From NCBI GenBank assembly GCA_016784735.1, contig JADHUC010000007.1:17802-81801 (forward strand): a stretch of 64,000 bases of DNA. The letters are read 5' to 3'. Both the position numbers and the translations under genes were made by a program. Under the pieces are notes generated by a model, which saw only the letters and a list, made by a program, of their open reading frames with translations, was not told where the DNA came from and searched no databases. Within the stretch, counting starts at the first letter, position 1; every line of letters starts with the position of its first letter. Positions 1-9,474 of this stretch are shown one piece after another. This DNA comes from Pirellulaceae bacterium. Its GTDB lineage: Bacteria; Planctomycetota; Planctomycetia; Pirellulales; Pirellulaceae.

Positions 1-954
1 GTGCCCTTGCAGGATTTTGGTCGAATTGCGAAGGACGTGGTATCGGAGGAACAGGAGGCCTTCATTCAAGCGGTTTTCGTCACGGGCGGCGTCCCGGAGA
101 TCCGTTTGAAGACGACGTGGAAATATAAGGAGAAGGAGCAGACGCTGTTTTCATCCTTGCTGCCCCTTCCAGTTGACACCGGTGTATCATCGCAGCCGGC
201 CAGCGGCTACTTGGTGTTGAGCGTCCCCAACTTCGCCCCGGAAAACCGCGACCGGCAACTCCGCCTGACTTGGTATCCGTTGGGCACATCGGCTCGGCAG
301 GACAAGCAAGAACCGTCAACCATCGCCGTACCGCTTGGATCCATTCTCCCGGACGAGAAGATCTACGCAATGAAAGCCGAGAGGATGTCAGACGCTTGTT
401 TTACCACTCGCTTTGGTGAAGAAATCGTCTCGGTAAACGCAGGCGTTTCTCTCATGTTGGCCGACGACGCCAAAGAGAAAGGATCGCTGAACTTCACGGT
501 GGTGGCCTCCAAAATGCCCGTGCGAAAGCCGATCAGCGAGCAGGCAGCCGAATTGACAACGGGGGATTCGTTCTACCGTGGCTTTGGATATACATTTGTC
601 GACTCTGCCGAAGGCGGCGGAATCGACGTGCCTTTGGACGATTTCCAGCCGCGAGGTCACATACGCTATACGACGAGCGGCACTGGCACCCGTTGGGAGA
701 TAACTCCAATCCGTGGGCAAGTTGTATCGGAAACCGTTGAGCCCGGCATCGAGATCAAGCCTGTCCAACTCGCATCGGATCGAATCACATTCGAGGTTGT
801 GGCGCGACTGGACGGTCAAATCGTTCAGGCCGATCTGCTCGAAGTCCCCGTCGACCAGACAGAGGTCTTCTGGGTCCAGCCCTCCGTGGCATTCTTTCGC
901 GAGCAGGGTAAACCGCCGGTCGGCATCGCGGTCCACGTGTTCAGCGAAGAGTAG
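1..954 (+). CDS. Unknown protein, probably 5'-truncated by the window edge
   Basis: Open frame of 317 codons from the first base to a TAG stop at 952-954. The first codon is GTG, but no ribosome-binding site can be seen, so the true start may lie outside the window. I recognise no family. The visible part has no obvious membrane segment or signal peptide and looks like a mostly beta-structured protein (many V/T/E-rich strands, few Cys: one at about residue 132). It converges with the oxidoreductase gene on the other strand, 49 bases away. Function unknown. Confidence 0.6.
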   Translation: MPLQDFGRIAKDVVSEEQEAFIQAVFVTGGVPEIRLKTTWKYKEKEQTLFSSLLPLPVDTGVSSQPASGYLVLSVPNFAPENRDRQLRLTWYPLGTSARQDKQEPSTIAVPLGSILPDEKIYAMKAERMSDACFTTRFGEEIVSVNAGVSLMLADDAKEKGSLNFTVVASKMPVRKPISEQAAELTTGDSFYRGFGYTFVDSAEGGGIDVPLDDFQPRGHIRYTTSGTGTRWEITPIRGQVVSETVEPGIEIKPVQLASDRITFEVVARLDGQIVQADLLEVPVDQTEVFWVQPSVAFFREQGKPPVGIAVHVFSEE

Positions 955-1003
955 TGCCTTTCTCCGGCGTCCGGCGCTTCTTGAAGAGCTTCGCCCCTTG
1001 TGG

Positions 1004-2296
1004 CTAGGTAATCTCGGGCAACTCGAAGCCCTTGCGGTGTTCACGGCCGACGTATTGGTTGGCCTCCTCCTCGTCAAACGTCTCGGTCTCGGCGTCGAAT
1101 CGCAGCTTCTTGCCGGTGCGCCAGGATATGTTGCCGGCGTGGCACATGACGGTGCTGACGTGCCCCGAGTAGATCTCCTGGTTGAGCGACTCGCGATTGC
1201 GGCTGCGTACGGCGTCCAGGAAGTTGCGGATGTGGGCCTGCTGGGTCTGGCTTCCGTTGCCCTGGCCCTCCTTGACCACTTTGCCGGCAGCGTCGTATGC
1301 CTTCCACGAATTGTTCGTCAGCAGTATCCAACCGTTTTCGCCGTAAACGACTGCCCCCTCGCCGATGTCGAACAGTCTCGGTCGTGACCAGAGGCGCATC
1401 TCGTACGTTAGGATCTTGCCCGGATACTCGTAGTTGATGATTTCCGTGTCGGGCCACTCTTGGTCGTCCTCGAAGAAGAACTTGCCGCCGGAACAGCAAA
1501 TCGCCTCGGGCATCCCTTCCAGGCCCATCAGGTATCGGCAGTAGTCGATACGGTGGACACCGTCGTTGCCCAGGTCGCCCGTGCCGTAGTCGAAGAGCCA
1601 CCGCCAGGCACCGCCGACGATCGATCGGTTGTAGGGCCGCTCGGGCGCCGGGCCTTGCCACATGTTGTAGTCGAGTTCCGCTGGCGGCTCGCTGTCCGCC
1701 GCCAGGTGCACTGCGCCGTTGCGGGCCGTCTCCCAGGCCTTGCCATAGATCACCTTTCCCAACGCGCCGCTCTTTACGTATTCGGCAGCGTCGTGCAGGA
1801 AGGGGGCGCTGCGGATCTGCGTGCCCATTTGCACCATGCGGTTTCGCTTGCGCGCGGCGGCCACCGCCGTCTTGCCTTCGAGGATATTGTGGCTGGCGGG
1901 CTTCTCGACGTAGACGTCCTTGTCGGCCAGGCAGCCGTGGATGGTAGGCAGCGCATGCCAGTGGTCCGGTGTGGCGACCATGAACACGTCCACCGATTTG
2001 TCGTCGAGCAACGTGCGATAGTCGTTGACCAGCTTGGGCATAAGCCCTGTATTTTCCTTCATCTGCGCTCCGCGCTGCTGACGCGTGGACTCTCTGACGT
2101 CGCAGATGTGTGTGATAGCGCAGTCCGGCTCGGCGGCGAAACTGTGCATTACCGAGTTGCCGCGTCCGCGGACGCCGATGCAGGCGACGCTGATCTTATC
2201 GTTGGCGGCGAACGCTTTGGCGTTCAGCCCGGCGGTCAAACCCAGGCCGACAGCGGCCGACTGTTGAACAAAACGACGGCGAGTGGTACGGGACAT
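1004..2296 (-). CDS. Tat-exported Gfo/Idh/MocA-family oxidoreductase
   Basis: NAD(P)-dependent sugar oxidoreductase family protein of about 430 residues. I chose the ATG at 2296 because an AGGAGG lies 6 bases upstream, and a twin-arginine signal follows at once (TTRRRFVQQSAAVGLGLTAG). The Rossmann fold begins near residue 35 (ISVACIGVRGRGNS). The family motif region with YVEKPAS follows near residue 140, then the C-terminal alpha/beta domain containing GNDGVHRIDYCRYL. Planctomycetes carry many secreted members of this family, generally assumed to act on sugars or sugar derivatives in the periplasm; the substrate cannot be read from sequence. It is the last gene before the RAYT-interrupted locus and is transcribed in the same direction. 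Confidence 0.9.
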   Translation of the reverse strand: MSRTTRRRFVQQSAAVGLGLTAGLNAKAFAANDKISVACIGVRGRGNSVMHSFAAEPDCAITHICDVRESTRQQRGAQMKENTGLMPKLVNDYRTLLDDKSVDVFMVATPDHWHALPTIHGCLADKDVYVEKPASHNILEGKTAVAAARKRNRMVQMGTQIRSAPFLHDAAEYVKSGALGKVIYGKAWETARNGAVHLAADSEPPAELDYNMWQGPAPERPYNRSIVGGAWRWLFDYGTGDLGNDGVHRIDYCRYLMGLEGMPEAICCSGGKFFFEDDQEWPDTEIINYEYPGKILTYEMRLWSRPRLFDIGEGAVVYGENGWILLTNNSWKAYDAAGKVVKEGQGNGSQTQQAHIRNFLDAVRSRNRESLNQEIYSGHVSTVMCHAGNISWRTGKKLRFDAETETFDEEEANQYVGREHRKGFELPEIT

Positions 2297-2386
2297 GGAA
2301 AAACCTCCTAAGTGACTGACGGGAAATTCAATCCGCATCTTAGCATTGTTTCTATGCCCATTGGCTTGTCGGACCAGCGTTTCTCC

Positions 2387-2505
2387 TTATCTTCTCCCTT
2401 CCACGTCGGCGGCGAAGGCGTGCAGCCATTCTTCGAGATTCGTGTAACCATCGCCGTCGTCGTCCCCGTTCGGGTTTTGGGGAATCGTCAGCTTCAGGCC
2501 GGGCA
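2387..2505 (-). pseudogene. Detached 3' end of the interrupted secreted propeller gene (EF-hand-like tail)
   Basis: Reading the minus strand from 2505 to a TAA at 2387-2389 gives an uninterrupted C-terminal tail containing GDDDGDGYTNLEEWL, an acidic calcium-loop-like motif typical of planctomycete secreted proteins. It has no start of its own. Joining base 3665 directly to base 2505, which removes 2506-3664, puts this tail in frame with the large gene upstream (…DSAI-LPGLKLTIPQNP…). The fused product would be 791 residues. I therefore read it as the severed end of that gene. It could instead be the end of a different protein, but the phase match argues against this. Confidence 0.75.
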
Positions 2506-2601
2506 GGGCTCAGATGTACAGAATTCAAAATTGGCGGGCAAACCGCTCGGTGAAGGAAAAGTCTTTCGGCCGCCAATTTTGAATTCTGTACGTCTGAGCC
2601 C
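2506..2601. repeat. 96-bp REP-like palindrome, copy 1
   Basis: Imperfect hairpin with arms of about 32 bp. The left arm starts GGGCTCAGATGTACAGAATT and the right arm ends with its complement (one mismatch). The central loop differs slightly from copy 2. About 90 of 96 positions match the copy at 3569-3664. Together with that copy it flanks the RAYT gene. Confidence 0.9.
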
Positions 2602-2621
2602 CGATCGTATATGCTGTTGCT

Positions 2622-3563
2622 ATGTCCATCGCCGAACGTTTCCCGGTTGAGAACGGCCTTTTTCACGTGACCAATCGCGGTGTGGATCGGAGAGACATCG
2701 TTCTCGATGACCACGACCGGAAGACATGGCTGCGATTGCTCGACCGAAACGCAACCCGTTGCGGTTGGCGGGTCTTCGCCTTTGCCCTGCTCGACAACCA
2801 TTTTCATCTCTACCTCCGCACACCGCAAGCCAATCTCTCGACTGGTATGCGCGACTTCGAGGGCGGATACGCGACGCTGTTCAATCGGCGGCACGACCGT
2901 GAGGGGCACCTGTTCCAGAGTCGGTTTCACGGCGTCATCGTGGAAAATGACGGGCATTCATGGGAATTGACGCGTTATGTCCATCTCAATTCCTTTCGCG
3001 CCGGTCTGGCCAAGGATCCGTTTCAGGACCGCTGGAACAGCTATCGGCATTACCTGAATCCGGACCGCTCGCCGGATTGGCTGGACTGGAGAACCGTACT
3101 GGCCGAATTTGGCGGCACGGAATCGCGGGCACGCTTGGCCTACAAGCAGTTCATCGACTCCGGCATCGCCCAGTCGCCGCCGAATCCGCTGGACGCTGCC
3201 GTGGACGGCTGGATATTGGGAAACCAGGAGTTTGTGGCCCAATGCCGGGTGTGGCGGGAGAAGGCGGAAACGCCCGCCGCCACCGTAAGCTTGCAGCAGG
3301 TGTTGGACGCGGCAGCACTCGCGTTCGAGACGCCGCTCGAACATATCATCTAGCGCGGAAGGCATGGAAACTGTGGTCGGGACGCGGCGGTCTTGTTGTC
3401 GCGAGACTTGGTGAGTGAGTCGTTGGACGTGTTGGCGGAGCGTTTCGGCGGCGTCAGCCGCAGCGCCATCACGGAGACGGCCCGCCGTGCCCGCCAACGT
3501 GCCGAGCGGGAACCGACGTTCGCTGCCTTGCTCGTGAAAATCCGCCGCGAGCTCGGGCGGTAA
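2622..3563 (+). pseudogene. REP-associated tyrosine transposase (RAYT), interrupted by an in-frame TAG
   Basis: The frame runs from ATG 2622 to TAG 3351-3353 (243 residues) and continues in the same phase to TAA 3561-3563, giving 313 codons if the TAG is read through. The first part has the HUH motif NHFHLYL near residue 58 and the conserved segment LTRYVHLNSFRAGL near residue 113, which carries the likely catalytic tyrosine. The part after the stop (DVLAERFGGVSRSAITE…) is the helix-turn-helix-like C-terminal domain usual in RAYTs. The stop lies between the catalytic and DNA-binding parts. It may be a nonsense mutation, a shortened but still active enzyme, or low-level readthrough. The gene is antisense to the host gene it interrupts. 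Confidence 0.85.
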
Positions 3564-3568
3564 GGGAA

Positions 3569-3664
3569 GGGCTCAGACGTACAGAATTCAAAATTGGCGG
3601 GCAAACCGCTCGGCGCTGGGAAAGTCTTTCGGCCGCCAGTTTTGAATTCTGTACGTCTGAGCCC
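3569..3664. repeat. 96-bp REP-like palindrome, copy 2
   Basis: Same length and orientation as the copy at 2506-2601, with a 32-bp stem broken by one mismatch. Read on the minus strand, it supplies the last ~25 codons (…AQTYRIQNWRPKDF…) of the truncated host gene, including its present stop codon at 3588-3590. It is therefore translated as an artificial C-terminus. Confidence 0.9.
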
Positions 3665-5921
3665 GGATCGCACTGTCGGCCTCGGGCGTCGCTTGCACGC
3701 GGATACGATCGACGCACATGATGCCGTTGTTTCTGTTGGGAGATAGGATGATCGTCTGGATGCGGTGCACGTCGTCTCGGACAAAAGGCAGACCCGCGAC
3801 TGATCGACCGGCTACGGTCAGGTCGAAGGTGGCCGCTCGCATGTCGGCCCGAATTACCACGTCCTGCCACATGTCGGTTTCGATGGTCAGACCCTCGATG
3901 GGCACGTCCGTTTCGCCGTAGTAGCAGACCTTGCCGTCTGGAAAGAACCGCACGTGGAACGCGCGGTTTGTGTAGGTATTGGGCGCGTTGTCGAAGGCGT
4001 CGATATCCACGTGGCAACGGCTGGTCGACGGCAAGAGGATCCGCGCCTCGACTTCAACGACGCCGTCTTCGGTATCCACGGCATCTTGTGGCGAGAACTT
4101 GATCCACGCCCGCCCGCCCTGCTGGGCATGTTCGTCGCGACGCTCGACTCTCAGGTAATTCGACTTGCCCGGTTTGCCGCTGCCCGGCGGGTCGTCGTTC
4201 AGCACCTGCACCCGATCCGGTTGGCCCTCGCTGATGAACCACGGTTTGCCGCACGTGTCGGGGTCCACATCCGCGTCGCTGCCCGACGTGCCGGCGTTGG
4301 CCGAGGCAAAGTCGTCATCCATGACCACATACGGGCCCCGTCCTACGGAGCGATTGGGCATGCCTCCATAGAGCACGAGGTCCGGACGTTCGGGATCGGG
4401 CTCGTGGGGCACGAATTGAAAGGCGTACAGGTCCGCGTCCTTCAAGACAAAACGCAAACGCACGGGTTCGCCGGCCAGCGAACGCACGTCGCCGCCTTTC
4501 TTCTTCCAGCGAACTGTATATCGGATGTCGTCGCCGTAGATCTCCGGGCAGTCGCGGAACGTGTAGCCCTTGATTGGGTTGCCGTCTGCGTCCTGGATCT
4601 CGACTTGCACGCTGCCCCCACCGGATGTAGCCAGGTTGAGCGTCAGATTGCCGCCTTCGAAGACCAGCGGTTTGGTGACGATCTCGCCGCCAGCCGCGGC
4701 CGCGTGGGCGGACACGAAACCGTCGATCCGCATCGTGTAGCGGCGCACGCTCGTAGACGTGCCGCGCCAATAACCTTCGCTGGCGTAAAGCGAGATGTCG
4801 TTCGGTGCGCACGGCAAGTTCGAGGCCGTCTCGACCATGCCCCAAAACACGAAGTTGTCGCCGTAGGTCCACGTGTCTTTCTTGGCCGGCCCTGGCCGGA
4901 TGAACGCTTCGGGCCAACGTTTGAACACGCGTCCGTCGCGACTGGTCATGAACAGCGCGTCCGTAACCGCCGTGCCGTAACGTCGACTGCTCTTGGCACG
5001 CACAAGACGCTCGTCCAACTCGGGCAGGCTAAGCGTCGATTCGGACCAGCCGCGGTCGTTGTAACGCATGGGAAAGCCCATGAAGATGTGGGGCGCCCGG
5101 TAGTAGGGCTGGACCTGGTTGGTGTAGAGGTGCTCGTGGGCGGCACCGGGGAATTCGAGCCAGACTGGCTCCGGGAATTGGAGGATGTCCTTGCTGGTCG
5201 CCGTCATGATGCCACGCACACCGGCGGCGAAGCTGCGGTGGTATTCACGGTACTCGCAGCGTACCGGATCCCAGAACATCAAGTTCTGTGAATCGAACGC
5301 GCCCTTGGTCACCGACGGCTTGTCGCTCATGGGCGTGAAACGGATTCCATCGGCCGAAGCGAGGACGAAGAGCCCACGCGGTTTGTGTCCGACGACCACG
5401 ATCTTGTAGCGTTGGTCGGCCGGGCAGTCCGGGTTGGCGTCCTTGAACGTGGCCGTGTGCGCCGGGTCGCCGCCGATGTCTTCGAGAAAATCGGGCGTCA
5501 AGATGATATTGTTGGCCTTCGATTCGTTGAACTCGAACAGGCCCAACTCCGGTTTGCGCCAGTGGATGCCATCGTCACTCTCGGCATAACAGAGCATCCA
5601 GGGGTGATCCTCCAACGCCTGGGCCGGTTCGCCGCTGTGCCGGTAGTGCAGGCCGCGATAGTACATCCGGTACAGGTCGTCGTCCTTGAACACGCTTTGG
5701 AATGCACTCGCGTTGCCCTCCCACGGCGCGTCCGTGCGAAATACCACTTCGCGCCGTTCGGGCCGGTGCATCCGCAGTTGCACTTCACCGGTCATGGATT
5801 CAATGAGCGCCTCGTCGACGAACAGTTCCAGCCGCGAACCAATGTGCAGCGGCGGTTCCGTATCCTGGGTCGCTGGCGCAGCGCACAGAGTCAGTATGGC
5901 GCCGGCAATAATCGTGTCCAT
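3588..5921 (-). pseudogene. Secreted GH32/43-like propeller protein, 3' end displaced by RAYT element
   Basis: A 777-codon frame from ATG 5921. Residues 1-18 form a short signal peptide. The N-terminal half resembles a five-bladed glycosidase-type propeller, with the block YAESDDGIHWRKPELG near residue 112. The C-terminal half is a beta-rich, LamG/CBM-like module. The genuine sequence stops at about residue 752 (PEADSAI). The remaining residues are encoded by the 96-bp palindrome. The original gene most likely continued into 2505-2387, giving 791 residues ending in an acidic calcium-binding-like tail. The truncated protein may still fold, since only about 39 native residues are lost. Activity and substrate are unknown; a sugar-acting role is inferred from the fold type and neighbours. 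Confidence 0.75.
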
Positions 5922-6066
5922 AATTGCCTCTCATTGATCGTTGGGTTTGGGCAAAGCCGACCGTTTCATTGTCGCGCCAATCTAGCTGGTGCCCCTCCAA
6001 GAAGCAAATCTCCACCACACGCAGCTCTCGTCTAGCGAGCGAGATCGAACGTGATCCCTCTCGGGT

Positions 6067-9000
6067 CTAACCGGCCTTCTTGTCAGCCTGCCCATAGACG
6101 ATGCGGCACTTGACGATGCGTCGATTCAGCATATCCACGACGAACAGGCGGTCTTTCCAGACGGACAAGGCTGATATCGTACCGAAAGGAAGCTCGGGGT
6201 ATGGATAGGCGCTTCCCTTGCCCTTGCAGTCCATATTGCCATAGCTTCCGAATTCGCCCGCCAACTTGCCCGTATCGCAGTCAATCACTTGAACACTGTA
6301 CTTGCCGGCGGCGTACAGATAGCCTTTGCCATCTAGCGTTTGGTGCTGCCGTGATGTAATGCAATGGCAAGGCGCAAAGATCGCTTCGGCCTGCCCAATG
6401 TAGCCGTCCCACCGTCGGGTCCAGAGCGGCTGGCCGCCTGATGGTGCGAACCTTGAAAGAGCAAGATAGTCTTCCCACGGCCTTTCTGCGGGCCGGTGAA
6501 GCGCGTACAAGTATCCTTCGTCGTCGACTTGGAGACCTCGGACGCAGTCCAGCACGAGCAGGCCTTTCTTCGTCAGGTTCCCGTCGGCGTCGTATACGTT
6601 GACCTGCCGGCGCAAAGCGTTGTATGCACTGATGGGGCGCGATTTGGAATCGACGTCCACTTTCGCGACATAGTAGATGTTGCCTTGCCGGTCGACATCC
6701 ATACCGTGATAGACGTCGTGCCAGAAATTAACCTGCATCGTATGATCGACGAACAAGGCATTCGTCCCCGTGGCCTTGAACGGTACCGGCTTCCCCTCGC
6801 GGTCGAAGCGGAGGATTTCCACCCCGGCCTTTCCCAGTTTCCACCGGTAGACCCTGCCGTCTTTTCCGAAGATGGAGTCGACAAACAGCGGCTCCTGCGA
6901 ATAGCGGAAATGGCGATCGTGATTCAACGCCCCCCAAGGCGAGGTCATCTTCAAATCTCTGGCGTCAAAGAAGAAGGGCGGCCACTTCTTCAGTACGTTT
7001 CCCTCCTGGTCGATCCGGTAGACCGTTCCGTACTGTTTGATGCGGTAGTTGGAATCGTCTTCGACGTAGAGGTCGCCGGTTTGCGGGTCGATGTTCAGTA
7101 GCGGCTGGTTGCCGCTCTGCCTCGGATAGGAGAGCGTCTCGCCGTTGTCTATCCATTTGGCCTTCACCGAGAGATCGTCGCCCGCCAGTTGCACCAGGCT
7201 CCCCGGGCCGACACCATTAGCCACCCACACGAGCGGCGGCGATGCTCCGGCGTCCACCGCGATCTGCAGCACGTCCGGATCGAGTGGCTCGGAAACGGTC
7301 AGTAGTTCAGGCTCCCGCCAACTCTTGAGCTTGATCAGTTTCCTGGGGGCCTCCGGAGGCTTTCCAGCCGCGGCGACCAGAGCTTGGCGCAACGATGACA
7401 ACGTGCGTTCAACTCGCGGGTCCGCCGGTCTTTTCTCGGACGCAATGAGTACATAAAGGCTCTTTTCATGATCTATCGCCAACGCAGTTGGACCGTATAG
7501 TGGTTTCTTCTTTCCTTCGCGTTCATAATGCGTGATCGAAGCGATCGGGCGGCCGTCTTCTCCGAGTACTTGCAGGCGGTTGTTCCCGGCATCCGCCACG
7601 ATCAGATTGTCTCCGTCAAGGGCCAGCCCGCTCGGCTCGGCGAAGCCGCCGAACGAAACCGGTTTCTCGATCTTGACGTTCGAGTGCAGCTTACACTTCC
7701 ATACGTAGGCTCCTCGCCCCTCGTCTCCGCTCGCCTCCCAGTGGTAGCTTCCCCCTTCTTCGCCCACCTCCCAATGGTATCCGTACTGCTTTGTCGGTCG
7801 GGAGCTTTGACCGGCCGAGACGTACAGAAGGCCGTCGGAATCAAAACAGAAGTAGGGATAGTGCAGCGAGTGAAAGGGCAAGTAATTCTTCAGATCCAGG
7901 ACTTTCCAGAAGTTCTGGGCCAAGGCCGTGCTCTCGAACGGTTCATTTCGCCCCGGATGGTAAGCCGACGTCCATCCCTCCGGCGACAAGCTTCCATCGG
8001 GCCTCATTCTCCACAGTGTCCCCCGGTAGATATTGGACAGGATCAAGTCGCCGTTTGGCGCCAACGCTATCTTCTGAGGCAGGTTCCACCAAGCGCCGTA
8101 CATGGAGAGCGAACCGCAAAGCGTCTCGAACATCTTCGGGATGACCAAATCCGTCTCGCCTTCCCGTGCCATCTTCCCGCAAAGATCTCGCACGCTGGAT
8201 CGCGACAAGGTTGGGTTGAACGGCATAATCGTCCGCAAGTATTCTCCCTGCCTGTCGAAAACCCGCAGTTCAGGCGCCTCTCGAACGGGTCTCGGATCGG
8301 AGAGCAAGTAAAGCTCACCGTTCTTCTGGTCGACAGCGAGGTCCCAGATGATGCCCCGTGCATGAGGATCGCCCGCCAGCAGGAACCCCTCCAATTCCAG
8401 TTTCATCTCGCCGGTCGTCCCTGGATGAGCAGAACCGGGGCCAAGTTGTATCGTCTGCCCTTCCTCTTCGGCCAGAAACGCTCGCTTCGCTTCCGTTGTG
8501 GCGCGGTGCAACCAGTCAAGTTTCGCATAATCGGGTCGCGGAAGACTCTCCCGCGTCGGGATACGCGCCAGTACTCCCGCATCGCCGGGATTCGTGAACG
8601 TGCCCTGCCAGCAATGCGCCTCACCTCCGGGCACACCGGACCGACGGACGTTGAATCCGATCTCCGACGCCAGCGTCTTGTTCTTGTTGAAGATGTCCAG
8701 CGGAAGAGCGAGTTCGGCAGCCCATGCATCCTTGGCGTTTGCCGCAGCGGACTTGAACTGAGGGTGCCAAGTCCGGTCGCACCACGGCGGGTCACATTCG
8801 TTGTAGGAGCAGGTAGCCTTCCCGCCGTCTTCGGCAATCCGGATCAGGTAGTACGAATTCCGATCGCCATTCGAGTCGATCAGCAGCTCGACGCTCTCCA
8901 CGCCCTTCAATGGCTCGCCAGGCTTGTCCTTGCCGTTGGCCGCATCGCTGCCTACACAGCTCACGCCAACATAAAGATGCTCCGCGTCGCACGAGATGAA

Positions 9001-9474
9001 TGCCTCAGTTGTCGACTTCGCTGGCTTTGCCGGCGTGATCGTGAACGGACCTGTTCTTGCAGCAGCTTTCCAGCTCGGCTCATCGAGTTTTCCGTCGATC
9101 ACTGGCTTCGAGTCGCTCACCGGCACATGCAAAACGGGTCCGGCGTGGGCGCCGCTTCGTTGCTCGGCGAACGCCTGCTTGGTCTCTTCAGCGCCCAGCA
9201 AAGCCACGAGCGTCGCGATACCCAAAAACGTCACTGCTGTGAACATCTTGCCCGTGGGCAAGCCCCAGAAGACACGCTGGTTACGGGGCTCCGATTCGTA
9301 ACCCACTGGACGCGAGGCTTTGCCTCGCAAGAGCCGGCGGAGCCGGCAAGACAGTGCGTTCCCAGGCAGGAGCCTGGGAACGAGGTTTACGAAGATGTTC
9401 ATAGCCGTTCCCCAAAACGCCGTCGTCGAAGCCAGGAAAACAGCGACCGTTTGCAATCTTGTCCGATAGATCAT
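6067..9474 (-). CDS. Giant secreted CBM9-like / NHL-propeller protein, paralogue 1
   Basis: A protein of 1135 residues from ATG 9474. This start has GAGGAGG 8 bases upstream, and its ATG overlaps the TGA of the preceding paralogue (ATGA), indicating translational coupling. From about residue 113 a CBM9-like domain runs for ~200 residues (KPVIDGKLDEPSWKAA). It is followed by a long propeller with NHL-like blades (VADAGNNRLQVLGEDGRP near the middle). The family C-terminus contains GEFGSYGNMDC and LPFGTISALSVWKDRLFVVD. The first ~105 residues are odd: two hydrophobic signal-like segments (residues 7-24 and 77-95) are separated by sequence derived from a hairpin repeat. It is the third and last gene of a tight array. 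Probably exported; ligand unknown. Confidence 0.8.
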   Translation of the reverse strand: MIYRTRLQTVAVFLASTTAFWGTAMNIFVNLVPRLLPGNALSCRLRRLLRGKASRPVGYESEPRNQRVFWGLPTGKMFTAVTFLGIATLVALLGAEETKQAFAEQRSGAHAGPVLHVPVSDSKPVIDGKLDEPSWKAAARTGPFTITPAKPAKSTTEAFISCDAEHLYVGVSCVGSDAANGKDKPGEPLKGVESVELLIDSNGDRNSYYLIRIAEDGGKATCSYNECDPPWCDRTWHPQFKSAAANAKDAWAAELALPLDIFNKNKTLASEIGFNVRRSGVPGGEAHCWQGTFTNPGDAGVLARIPTRESLPRPDYAKLDWLHRATTEAKRAFLAEEEGQTIQLGPGSAHPGTTGEMKLELEGFLLAGDPHARGIIWDLAVDQKNGELYLLSDPRPVREAPELRVFDRQGEYLRTIMPFNPTLSRSSVRDLCGKMAREGETDLVIPKMFETLCGSLSMYGAWWNLPQKIALAPNGDLILSNIYRGTLWRMRPDGSLSPEGWTSAYHPGRNEPFESTALAQNFWKVLDLKNYLPFHSLHYPYFCFDSDGLLYVSAGQSSRPTKQYGYHWEVGEEGGSYHWEASGDEGRGAYVWKCKLHSNVKIEKPVSFGGFAEPSGLALDGDNLIVADAGNNRLQVLGEDGRPIASITHYEREGKKKPLYGPTALAIDHEKSLYVLIASEKRPADPRVERTLSSLRQALVAAAGKPPEAPRKLIKLKSWREPELLTVSEPLDPDVLQIAVDAGASPPLVWVANGVGPGSLVQLAGDDLSVKAKWIDNGETLSYPRQSGNQPLLNIDPQTGDLYVEDDSNYRIKQYGTVYRIDQEGNVLKKWPPFFFDARDLKMTSPWGALNHDRHFRYSQEPLFVDSIFGKDGRVYRWKLGKAGVEILRFDREGKPVPFKATGTNALFVDHTMQVNFWHDVYHGMDVDRQGNIYYVAKVDVDSKSRPISAYNALRRQVNVYDADGNLTKKGLLVLDCVRGLQVDDEGYLYALHRPAERPWEDYLALSRFAPSGGQPLWTRRWDGYIGQAEAIFAPCHCITSRQHQTLDGKGYLYAAGKYSVQVIDCDTGKLAGEFGSYGNMDCKGKGSAYPYPELPFGTISALSVWKDRLFVVDMLNRRIVKCRIVYGQADKKAG
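9312..9382. repeat. Cluster of three hairpins inside the N-terminal coding region of paralogue 1
   Basis: Three successive palindromes lie in 71 bases: GCGAGGC/GCCTCGC (9312-9328), GCCGG/CCGGC (about 9333-9347) and CGTTCCCAGGC/GCCTGGGAACG (9357-9382, 11 bp perfect, 4-base loop). From memory, such CGTTCCCAGGC hairpins are common intergenic repeats in planctomycetes. Here they are read in frame as residues ~31-55 (for example PRLLPGNALSCRLRRLL), and the other three paralogues have nothing comparable. Confidence 0.7.

Larger units (their letters stand above)
2506..3664 (+). mobile_element. RAYT/REP composite element (1,159 bp) inserted in a gene
   Basis: Two near-identical 96-bp palindromes in the same orientation (2506-2601 and 3569-3664) bracket a REP-associated Y1 tyrosine transposase gene. 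Outside the element on both sides is the coding sequence of one minus-strand gene, and removing exactly 2506-3664 restores its reading frame. No target-site duplication is evident. This fits HUH/Y1 single-strand transposition, which does not create one. RAYTs are usually regarded as single-copy, domesticated enzymes acting on REP sequences, so a complete unit caught inside a gene is noteworthy. Boundaries could shift by a base or two. Confidence 0.8.

Noticed and set aside
2352..2957. Minus-strand frame of 201 codons crossing the first REP palindrome and the RAYT
   Set aside because: It joins RAYT antisense, palindrome and the gene tail in the wrong phase; the tail makes sense only in the other frame.
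2506..3664. The two palindromes as a CRISPR array
   Set aside because: Only two copies 1 kb apart, each a long hairpin, with a transposase gene between them and no spacer pattern.
3954..5291. Long open frame (445 codons) on the plus strand across the interrupted propeller gene
   Set aside because: It lies antisense to a frame with signal peptide and recognisable blocks, is rich in Arg/Ala/Val in the manner of high-GC shadows, and has no ribosome-binding site.
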